NCBI GenBank assembly: GCA_020736575.1
Contig: JAGPYM010000093.1
Coordinates: 1-64,000, forward strand
From: Thelonectria olida
Taxonomy: Eukaryota > Ascomycota > Sordariomycetes > Hypocreales > Nectriaceae
Reading direction: 5' to 3'
DNA: 64,000 bases
Made by a program: the position numbers and the translations under genes. The notes under the pieces are model-generated. The model did not search any database. It was not told the DNA's origin and saw only the letters and a program-made list of their open reading frames with translations. Shown in pieces: positions 1 to 7,860 of this stretch (its first letter is position 1; every line of letters starts with the position of its first letter).

Positions 1-2558
1 AGGAAAGACACCAGGAACTCCTACAACCAATCATAGAGAAGGAACCTATGAAAACCCTCCTAGCCTATTCGCCTGTTCCAATCCCGGAAAAACGGCTGCA
101 CGCACGGCATATCCAAACCTTCACCCAAGCAGCCAATCGAACAGCCGAAGCCTTCCTTAAACAACCTTCCGAAAAGGCCCTCCTAGACTTCCTTCTCCTC
201 CCTAGGGTTCTAGGAATAGCCTATAAGAATAGCCAGATCCCAGCTACCTTAAAGGCCTATCCTAGAACCCGCCCTGACCCCCCGGCCCCCCTGCCCCCCC
301 AAGCAAACCCTAGCCTCCCTCGCCCAATAGAGCCCATCCAGCAGGCTACTAAGTGGCTGGAAAAGGGCTATGTGGGAAAGGCAGCAAGGGCCCTATACGA
401 TTCGGCCCCCCTAGCCCCCGAGAACCAGGCCACCTGGGACATCCTTAGGGAAAAACACCCTATAGGCCAGGAAGACCCCTTCCGGGGGGCTAGGCCGGCA
501 GCCGGCCAACCAGTAGCTAAAGAAGCCATCCAAGACGCCATCTCCTCAACAAATAAGGAGACTGCCCCAGGCCTCTCCGGCTGGACTAGACCCCTGCTAG
601 ACCTAGCTACCCGGGAACCGTCTGTCATATCCTTCCTACGCCTCCTAGCGGATATGATACGCCAAGGAACAGCCCCCGGCCCGGACCTCCTCCGGGCAGC
701 CCGCCTAATAGGCCTCCAGAAAGACGACGGCGGGGTCCGACCTATTGCAGTAGGAGACTTAGTCTATAGGGTAGCTATGAAAGCTATCCTAAAGACCTCC
801 TATAGGTCAGACATGCTCCTGCCCTGGCAGCTAGGGGTAAACACCCCTGGAGGCGTTGAACCTGCTATTTTCATCCTAGAAGAAGCCATTCAGGGAGAGA
901 ATAAGGGCGGCTACACTAGCCTAACTACCCTAGACCTCTCAAATGCTTTTAACTCGATAGAAAGGGCTAGTATAGCTGCAGCTGTAGCTAAGCATGCCTC
1001 CATCCTCTACCGAGCTACAGCCTGGGCCTATAACAAGCCCAGCCTGCTAGTCACAGCAGGCGGCACCTCTATAGCCTCTGCTAATGGTGTCCGTCAGGGA
1101 GACCCGTTCGGGCCCCTCCTTTTCTCCCTAGCTATCCGACCTACCCTAGAGGCCCTAGCGGCTAAGCTGCCCAATGCACTCATAGTGGCCTACCTAGATG
1201 ACATTTTCATCCTCGATAAGGGCCCTGCGGGAAACGCCCTAGCAGCTGCCAATCAGGTCTTCCGGAATTCCCCTCTTACCCTTAACACAAGGAAGAGTAA
1301 GGAATGTAGCATCCAAGACCTAAGGAAAGACGGCCTAGCCGCCCTAGGGACCTTCATTGGCCCCCTAGAGGCTAGGAAGGCTTTCCTAGCAGCCAAAATA
1401 GCCCAACTGCAAGGGGCTATCAAGGCTATGATTGGCCTGCCTAAGCAGCACTTCCTGCTACTGCTACGGGGCAGCATCCACCTCCTCCTCCGGCACCTGC
1501 TGCGGCAGCTGGAACCTAGGGGCCTATTAGCCCTATGGGATACAGCTGACAAGGCTATCCAGTCAGCCCTGCAGGACCTAGCCTCGAGGGGCCCTGGAGA
1601 CCACTCCCTAGACATTCCAAGAGAGCTTATTGGTCTGCCGGCTAGGGAAGGCGGCTTTGGAATCCCTATACATATGGACCTGGCCCCGGGCCTATACCAG
1701 GCAGCCAAAGAGGCAGCTAGAGGGATAATCTCCCAAATAGCCCCCCTCTCAGTGGCTAACCCGGCCCCAGGACCCTATGTGGAAGGGACTGGCCCTAGCG
1801 CTGTGCCCACAGCCCAAGAGGTCCTAGCCAACCATAACAAGGAACACCTCGAGAGCCTCCAGGCATCCCTACAACCCCCGCAGCTACGATCCCTACAGGA
1901 AAACGCCTCCTATCTCGGCCGTAAGTGGCTACAAGTCTTGCCCACTCAAAAATCCCTCCTTTTTGCAGACTTGGAAGCTACTGAGGCTATTAGGACCCGT
2001 TTCCTCCTGCCAATCAAACCCCTAGGATCAACCTGCAGCCACTGCGGAGACCTAGTCTCGACCAACCACGAAGACACCTGTAAGGCAGCTGCCCGCAGGT
2101 GGATCAGTCGCCATAACCAACTAGTCTATGCTTTTCGAAACACTCTCTCTACTAAGACTAGCTTGGAAGTGGAAATCGAGCCCCTAATTGGTCCAAATAC
2201 TAGCCTGCGAGCCGACTTTTCAGCTATCCTAGGCACTAGCCGCTATTTTTATGACGTCAAGGTTGTAGCAATAAATGCTAATTCGTCTAAGGAAGAAGCC
2301 CTTGAGACCCTAGCGAAAGCTGCAGACAACAAGAGGAGGAAATACGCAGCCCTAGGCCCCTTTTTCCATCCAATTGTCATCTCTGCCGGCGGCCTAATGG
2401 AACAGTCAACTGCACAGACCTATAAGAGCCTTCAAAAGCTAGTAGGGCCGGCAGCAGCCTCTTGGCTAGATACAACTATCGGGCTTGCCCTAACGAAGTC
2501 TAGAGCTGCAGCTGCAGCCTCTATTACTAAGTCTAGGCCTAGCCAATCACACCCCTAG
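1..2558 (+). CDS. LINE reverse transcriptase/endonuclease, N-terminus outside the window
   Basis: The frame is open from the window edge (codons start at base 3); the ATG at 48 is internal to the longer protein seen in copy 2. The encoded part contains the reverse transcriptase with the catalytic YLDD box (bases 1191-1202). A CCHC knuckle (C-x2-C-x7-H-x3-C) starts at 2034. A restriction-like endonuclease motif, D-x12-D-x-K, starts at 2214. As far as the two copies overlap, the protein is identical to that of copy 2. It would nick target DNA and prime reverse transcription there. There is no internal stop and no RIP signature, so the copy is recent. A type R2/CRE/MoTeR-like LINE is inferred from the domain order. 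Confidence 0.88.
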   Translation, partial: ERHQELLQPIIEKEPMKTLLAYSPVPIPEKRLHARHIQTFTQAANRTAEAFLKQPSEKALLDFLLLPRVLGIAYKNSQIPATLKAYPRTRPDPPAPLPPQANPSLPRPIEPIQQATKWLEKGYVGKAARALYDSAPLAPENQATWDILREKHPIGQEDPFRGARPAAGQPVAKEAIQDAISSTNKETAPGLSGWTRPLLDLATREPSVISFLRLLADMIRQGTAPGPDLLRAARLIGLQKDDGGVRPIAVGDLVYRVAMKAILKTSYRSDMLLPWQLGVNTPGGVEPAIFILEEAIQGENKGGYTSLTTLDLSNAFNSIERASIAAAVAKHASILYRATAWAYNKPSLLVTAGGTSIASANGVRQGDPFGPLLFSLAIRPTLEALAAKLPNALIVAYLDDIFILDKGPAGNALAAANQVFRNSPLTLNTRKSKECSIQDLRKDGLAALGTFIGPLEARKAFLAAKIAQLQGAIKAMIGLPKQHFLLLLRGSIHLLLRHLLRQLEPRGLLALWDTADKAIQSALQDLASRGPGDHSLDIPRELIGLPAREGGFGIPIHMDLAPGLYQAAKEAARGIISQIAPLSVANPAPGPYVEGTGPSAVPTAQEVLANHNKEHLESLQASLQPPQLRSLQENASYLGRKWLQVLPTQKSLLFADLEATEAIRTRFLLPIKPLGSTCSHCGDLVSTNHEDTCKAAARRWISRHNQLVYAFRNTLSTKTSLEVEIEPLIGPNTSLRADFSAILGTSRYFYDVKVVAINANSSKEEALETLAKAADNKRRKYAALGPFFHPIVISAGGLMEQSTAQTYKSLQKLVGPAAASWLDTTIGLALTKSRAAAAASITKSRPSQSHP

Positions 2559-2966
2559 AGCCCTTTTTCTATTTTAGCCCTTTTATCTCTTTTTTCTCTT
2601 TTTATCTCTTTTTATTCCTTTTATCTCTTTTTATCTCTTTTCATCCTATTTATCTCTTTTTATCTCTTTCTACCTCTCTTATTTCTTTCTATCTTTCTAA
2701 CTTCTTTCTATCTTTTCTATCTCTTTCTATCTCTCTAATCTCTTTCTATCTTTTGAATTTCTTTCTATCTCTTTCTAGCCCTTTCTATCTCATTTTATTC
2801 CCTTTTTATTTTCTTTTATCTCTCCCTATCTCTCCTATTTCTATATATCTCTTTTATTTTTATTTTCTCTTATTACTATTTCTATTACCCTTAATATGTT
2901 TTTTAGTATAAAATAAGTAGGCAAATAGCTAGTTATAGCCCTAAATAAACCCTATCCCAACCCTAA
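1..2966 (+). mobile_element. Telomere-associated LINE (REL-type non-LTR retrotransposon), copy 1, 5' part outside the window
   Basis: The first base matches position 4521 of the complete copy that follows, so this copy is cut by the window edge and need not be truncated itself. It holds the reverse transcriptase and endonuclease part of the ORF and a 3' UTR (2559-2966) of pyrimidine-rich TCTCTTTTTA-like repeats. It ends in AACCCTAA, the telomere repeat motif. All three LINE copies in the window share this terminus, which suggests that the element's 3' end meets telomeric DNA. Confidence 0.9.
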
Positions 2967-3008
2967 GATATAAGTGTTGCTCTTATATAGTGTTTATTTA
3001 ATTGAAAG

Positions 3009-3029
3009 AGATATCCCTTCGGGATATCT
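3009..3029. other. Perfect 9-bp hairpin in the LINE 5' region
   Basis: AGATATCCC, loop TTC, GGGATATCT. It lies about 40 bases inside the presumed 5' end of copy 2. It might be an RNA structure at the 5' end of the element transcript, but no function can be shown from one copy. Confidence 0.6.
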
Positions 3030-3084
3030 AGAGATTCTAGAGATCTTTTATTAAAACTTTCTAATAGATGTTTTTCAAGTCTTA

Positions 3085-3253
3085 GGTCAGGTCTAGGGTC
3101 AGGTCTTGGGTCACATTTAGGGTCAGGTCTTGGGTCAGGTCTTGGGTCAGGTCTTGGGTCAGGTCTAGGGTCAGGTCTAGGGTTAATCTTCTAATAGATG
3201 TTTTTTAAGTCTAGGGTCAGGTCTAGGGTCAGGTCTAGGGTCAGGTCTTGGGT
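3085..3253 (+). repeat. 12-bp G-rich tandem repeats (TAGGGTCAGGTC and TTGGGTCAGGTC variants)
   Basis: There are about twelve units in two blocks, separated by a unique stretch (ATAGATGTTTTT-like) that itself occurs at the start of each block (near 3065 and 3193). The units contain TAGGG and TTGGG and so resemble telomere repeats in the G-rich orientation. That is opposite to the C-rich repeats found after the 3' ends of the LINEs. Confidence 0.85.
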
Positions 3254-3600
3254 TTTTTTTTTCTTTTTTTTTATTATTTTATTTCTCCCTTTCTTTTTTT
3301 CTTTTTTTTATTATTTTATTTCCCTTTTTTTTTCTTTTTTTTTTATTATTTTATTTCCCCCTTTTATTTTCTTTTTTTATTTTCTCCTTTTTTTCTTTTA
3401 TATAATATCTCTCTTTTTTCTATTTTTCTATTCTTCTCCCTATCTTACTATCTTTTTTCTCCTATTTTACTATCTTTTTTCTCCCTACCCTACTATCTTT
3501 TTTCTATTTTTTTATCTTTTTTCTATCTTTTTATTTTCTTTCTACTTTTTATCTTTCTTTTTATTTTTAAAAATTATTATTCTTTTACTCCTTCTAGCCT
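3254..3600 (+). repeat. Long pyrimidine (T-rich) tract in the LINE 5' region
   Basis: About 350 bases consist almost wholly of T and C with some A. Open frames here code only for runs of F, L, Y and S and are not taken as genes. The tract lies between the 12-bp repeats and the ORF. Confidence 0.85.
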
Positions 3601-3817
3601 CTAGCTACTAGCTAGTAGCTCTTTTTACCTAGCTTTACTTTTACTTAAAAGCCTGCCTACCCTAGACCCCTCTAGCTAAGAGACTGCCTCTTGCTTAGAC
3701 TGCTACCCTAGACCTAGGTCTTTCTAGCTCTTCTAGCTAGGACTTAGGTCTCCCTACCCTAGACCTCCTACCTTTAGGCACAGCTTGCTGCTGCCCTTGC
3801 TACCGTCCTTGCCTAGC

Positions 3818-6800
3818 ATGCCCTCCCAAGCCTGCCCTAGCTGCAGCGGCTGCTATAGGGATATGCTAGACCACATCCGGAAGAAACACCCCTCCGAGCC
3901 ATTCACAGCCCTCCAACTACAGCCCTTTGGCCTAGTCGACTGCCCAACCTGTCACACGGCCTGCAAAGGCACCCACGGCATCAGGGTCCACCAATCAAGG
4001 GTCCACGGCATCGAGGGCACCTCTAGGGTCTCGACCCTGCCTAGGCTAAGGGATGTTCCTGCTCCCTCGGCAGCCCCTGCCCAACTTACAGCCTCCAACC
4101 CCTTCCTTGCTAGGAGGCAGCAGCCCCCTCCAGCCAATAGGGGCCGCAAGAGGGCTGCTAACACCCCTAGCCCAGCCACCCAGAGACCCCCCCTAAGACC
4201 TAGGGCCGCCTCGAGCAGCTCTCTTGACTCTGACTCGAACGACCCTGCCCTAGAGCCCTGGAACCGCTCTCACGCCCGAGCCCGCAGGCCCGCTAGCCCG
4301 GGCCCGGCCCCCTCGAGCCCCCTAGCTGCCCGAGCCAACCAGAGGCCTAGGTCTATTTCCTCCATTTCCTCAAGCTCCCTACCCTCTATCTCTAGCCTAG
4401 CTAGGAACCCCGAGCCTGCTAGCCCTAGGGACCCCGAGCCGGCTAGGAACCCCAAGCCGCCTAGGAACCCCGAGCCTGCTTGGAACCCCAAGCCTGCTAG
4501 CCCTAGGGACCCTACCCTAGAGGAAAGACACCAGGAACTCCTACAACCAATCATAGAGAAGGAACCTATGAAAACCCTCCTAGCCTATTCGCCTGTTCCA
4601 ATCCCGGAAAAACGGCTGCACGCACGGCATATCCAAACCTTCACCCAAGCAGCCAATCGAACAGCCGAAGCCTTCCTTAAACAACCTTCCGAAAAGGCCC
4701 TCCTAGACTTCCTTCTCCTCCCTAGGGTTCTAGGAATAGCCTATAAGAATAGCCAGATCCCAGCTACCTTAAAGGCCTATCCTAGAACCCGCCCTGACCC
4801 CCCGGCCCCCCTGCCCCCCCAAGCAAACCCTAGCCTCCCTCGCCCAATAGAGCCCATCCAGCAGGCTACTAAGTGGCTGGAAAAGGGCTATGTGGGAAAG
4901 GCAGCAAGGGCCCTATACGATTCGGCCCCCCTAGCCCCCGAGAACCAGGCCACCTGGGACATCCTTAGGGAAAAACACCCTATAGGCCAGGAAGACCCCT
5001 TCCGGGGGGCTAGGCCGGCAGCCGGCCAACCAGTAGCTAAAGAAGCCATCCAAGACGCCATCTCCTCAACAAATAAGGAGACTGCCCCAGGCCTCTCCGG
5101 CTGGACTAGACCCCTGCTAGACCTAGCTACCCGGGAACCGTCTGTCATATCCTTCCTACGCCTCCTAGCGGATATGATACGCCAAGGAACAGCCCCCGGC
5201 CCGGACCTCCTCCGGGCAGCCCGCCTAATAGGCCTCCAGAAAGACGACGGCGGGGTCCGACCTATTGCAGTAGGAGACTTAGTCTATAGGGTAGCTATGA
5301 AAGCTATCCTAAAGACCTCCTATAGGTCAGACATGCTCCTGCCCTGGCAGCTAGGGGTAAACACCCCTGGAGGCGTTGAACCTGCTATTTTCATCCTAGA
5401 AGAAGCCATTCAGGGAGAGAATAAGGGCGGCTACACTAGCCTAACTACCCTAGACCTCTCAAATGCTTTTAACTCGATAGAAAGGGCTAGTATAGCTGCA
5501 GCTGTAGCTAAGCATGCCTCCATCCTCTACCGAGCTACAGCCTGGGCCTATAACAAGCCCAGCCTGCTAGTCACAGCAGGCGGCACCTCTATAGCCTCTG
5601 CTAATGGTGTCCGTCAGGGAGACCCGTTCGGGCCCCTCCTTTTCTCCCTAGCTATCCGACCTACCCTAGAGGCCCTAGCGGCTAAGCTGCCCAATGCACT
5701 CATAGTGGCCTACCTAGATGACATTTTCATCCTCGATAAGGGCCCTGCGGGAAACGCCCTAGCAGCTGCCAATCAGGTCTTCCGGAATTCCCCTCTTACC
5801 CTTAACACAAGGAAGAGTAAGGAATGTAGCATCCAAGACCTAAGGAAAGACGGCCTAGCCGCCCTAGGGACCTTCATTGGCCCCCTAGAGGCTAGGAAGG
5901 CTTTCCTAGCAGCCAAAATAGCCCAACTGCAAGGGGCTATCAAGGCTATGATTGGCCTGCCTAAGCAGCACTTCCTGCTACTGCTACGGGGCAGCATCCA
6001 CCTCCTCCTCCGGCACCTGCTGCGGCAGCTGGAACCTAGGGGCCTATTAGCCCTATGGGATACAGCTGACAAGGCTATCCAGTCAGCCCTGCAGGACCTA
6101 GCCTCGAGGGGCCCTGGAGACCACTCCCTAGACATTCCAAGAGAGCTTATTGGTCTGCCGGCTAGGGAAGGCGGCTTTGGAATCCCTATACATATGGACC
6201 TGGCCCCGGGCCTATACCAGGCAGCCAAAGAGGCAGCTAGAGGGATAATCTCCCAAATAGCCCCCCTCTCAGTGGCTAACCCGGCCCCAGGACCCTATGT
6301 GGAAGGGACTGGCCCTAGCGCTGTGCCCACAGCCCAAGAGGTCCTAGCCAACCATAACAAGGAACACCTCGAGAGCCTCCAGGCATCCCTACAACCCCCG
6401 CAGCTACGATCCCTACAGGAAAACGCCTCCTATCTCGGCCGTAAGTGGCTACAAGTCTTGCCCACTCAAAAATCCCTCCTTTTTGCAGACTTGGAAGCTA
6501 CTGAGGCTATTAGGACCCGTTTCCTCCTGCCAATCAAACCCCTAGGATCAACCTGCAGCCACTGCGGAGACCTAGTCTCGACCAACCACGAAGACACCTG
6601 TAAGGCAGCTGCCCGCAGGTGGATCAGTCGCCATAACCAACTAGTCTATGCTTTTCGAAACACTCTCTCTACTAAGACTAGCTTGGAAGTGGAAATCGAG
6701 CCCCTAATTGGTCCAAATACTAGCCTGCGAGCCGACTTTTCAGCTATCCTAGGCACTAGCCGCTATTTTTATGACGTCAAGGTTGTAGCAATAAATGCTA

Positions 6801-7078
6801 ATTCGTCTAAGGAAGAAGCCCTTGAGACCCTAGCGAAAGCTGCAGACAACAAGAGGAGGAAATACGCAGCCCTAGGCCCCTTTTTCCATCCAATTGTCAT
6901 CTCTGCCGGCGGCCTAATGGAACAGTCAACTGCACAGACCTATAAGAGCCTTCAAAAGCTAGTAGGGCCGGCAGCAGCCTCTTGGCTAGATACAACTATC
7001 GGGCTTGCCCTAACGAAGTCTAGAGCTGCAGCTGCAGCCTCTATTACTAAGTCTAGGCCTAGCCAATCACACCCCTAG
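3818..7078 (+). CDS. LINE ORF: zinc fingers, reverse transcriptase, CCHC and restriction-like endonuclease (1086 aa)
   Basis: The frame is open from a TTG at 3785, but the first ATG is at 3818, and I use it because the zinc fingers begin right after it. Two C2H2 fingers are C6-C9-H19-H24 and C42-C45-H58-H63; in R2-type elements such fingers bind the target. A low-complexity Pro/Ser/Arg linker (residues 85-240) contains NPEPA and NPKPA repeats. The reverse transcriptase covers roughly residues 420-720, with Y632-L-D634-D635 as active site. A CCHC knuckle is C913-C916-H924-C928. D973-x12-D986-x-K988 fits the PD-(D/E)XK restriction-like endonuclease. There is no APE-type endonuclease and no RNase H that I can see. 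The order matches site-specific early LINE clades (R2, CRE, MoTeR). Telomere specificity is inferred from the flanks. The protein looks functional. Confidence 0.92.
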   Translation: MPSQACPSCSGCYRDMLDHIRKKHPSEPFTALQLQPFGLVDCPTCHTACKGTHGIRVHQSRVHGIEGTSRVSTLPRLRDVPAPSAAPAQLTASNPFLARRQQPPPANRGRKRAANTPSPATQRPPLRPRAASSSSLDSDSNDPALEPWNRSHARARRPASPGPAPSSPLAARANQRPRSISSISSSSLPSISSLARNPEPASPRDPEPARNPKPPRNPEPAWNPKPASPRDPTLEERHQELLQPIIEKEPMKTLLAYSPVPIPEKRLHARHIQTFTQAANRTAEAFLKQPSEKALLDFLLLPRVLGIAYKNSQIPATLKAYPRTRPDPPAPLPPQANPSLPRPIEPIQQATKWLEKGYVGKAARALYDSAPLAPENQATWDILREKHPIGQEDPFRGARPAAGQPVAKEAIQDAISSTNKETAPGLSGWTRPLLDLATREPSVISFLRLLADMIRQGTAPGPDLLRAARLIGLQKDDGGVRPIAVGDLVYRVAMKAILKTSYRSDMLLPWQLGVNTPGGVEPAIFILEEAIQGENKGGYTSLTTLDLSNAFNSIERASIAAAVAKHASILYRATAWAYNKPSLLVTAGGTSIASANGVRQGDPFGPLLFSLAIRPTLEALAAKLPNALIVAYLDDIFILDKGPAGNALAAANQVFRNSPLTLNTRKSKECSIQDLRKDGLAALGTFIGPLEARKAFLAAKIAQLQGAIKAMIGLPKQHFLLLLRGSIHLLLRHLLRQLEPRGLLALWDTADKAIQSALQDLASRGPGDHSLDIPRELIGLPAREGGFGIPIHMDLAPGLYQAAKEAARGIISQIAPLSVANPAPGPYVEGTGPSAVPTAQEVLANHNKEHLESLQASLQPPQLRSLQENASYLGRKWLQVLPTQKSLLFADLEATEAIRTRFLLPIKPLGSTCSHCGDLVSTNHEDTCKAAARRWISRHNQLVYAFRNTLSTKTSLEVEIEPLIGPNTSLRADFSAILGTSRYFYDVKVVAINANSSKEEALETLAKAADNKRRKYAALGPFFHPIVISAGGLMEQSTAQTYKSLQKLVGPAAASWLDTTIGLALTKSRAAAAASITKSRPSQSHP

Positions 7079-7459
7079 AGCCCTTTTTCTATTTTAGCCC
7101 TTTTATCTCTTTTTTCTCTTTTTATCTCTTTTTATTCTTTTATCTCTTTTTATCTCTTTTCATCCTATTTATCTCTTTTTATTCTTTCTACTTCTTTTTT
7201 TTCTTCTTTTCTTCTTTCTATCTTTTCTATCTTTTCTATCTCTCTATCTCTTTCTATCTTTTGAATTTTTTCTATCTCTTTCTCCTTTCTATCTCATTTT
7301 ATTCCTTTTTATTTTCTTTTATCTCTCCCTATTTCTATATATCTCTTTTATTTTTATTTTCTCTTATTACTATTTCTATTACCCTTAATATGTTTTTTAG
7401 TATAAAATAAGTAGGCAAATAGCTAGTTATAGCCCTAAATAAACCCTATCCCAACCCTA

Positions 7460-7860
7460 CCTAACCTTCACCCAACCCTCACCCCCTAACCCCTCTCACC
7501 CTAACCCCCTCACCCTAACCCTTCACCCTAACCCTCACCCTAACCTTCACCCAACCCTCACCCTAACCCTCAAAACCCAACTCTCACCTACCTTCACCTC
7601 CTCACCCTAACCTTCACCCAACCCTCACCCTAACCCTTAAATCCTCACCCTAACCCTCACCCTAACCTTCACCCAACCCTCACCCTAACCCTCAAAACCC
7701 AACCTACTCTACCACCTCCCTAACCTTCACCCAATCCCTCACCCCCTCACCCCTCAAACCCTCACCCTAACCAATCCTCACCCTAACCCTCAAAACCCAA
7801 CTCTCACCCTAACCCTCAAATCCCAACCCTCACCCAATCTATTACCCTAACCCTTATATA
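7460..7860 (+). repeat. Degenerate telomere-like repeats (CCCTAA, CCCTCA, CCTTCACCCAA variants)
   Basis: About 400 bases of imperfect C-rich repeats follow the LINE 3' end directly. Many exact CCCTAA hexamers are mixed with CCCTCA and CCTTCACCCAA. The orientation (C-rich on the + strand) puts the chromosome end on the left. The repeats are too divergent for an active telomere and are best read as an interstitial relic or a telomere-adjacent tract into which the LINE inserted. Confidence 0.88.

Larger units (their letters stand above)
2967..7459 (+). mobile_element. Telomere-associated LINE, copy 2, apparently full length
   Basis: This copy starts directly after the terminal AACCCTAA of copy 1, so the two are head to tail. 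The 5' region (2967-3817) has a hairpin, a G-rich 12-bp repeat array and a long pyrimidine tract. The single ORF (3818-7078) is followed by a 3' UTR (7079-7459) that differs from copy 1 only by short indels and substitutions in low-complexity sequence. It ends in CCCAACCCTA and passes without a break into degenerate CCCTAA repeats. The 5' boundary is inferred from the end of copy 1; I see no target duplication. Confidence 0.85.

Noticed and set aside
3198..3611. Open frames of 118-137 codons in the LINE 5' region
   Set aside because: They translate a pyrimidine tract into F/L/Y/S runs; low complexity only.
3785..3817. TTG at 3785 as LINE start
   Set aside because: No reason to prefer a non-ATG start; the ATG at 3818 lies directly before the zinc fingers.
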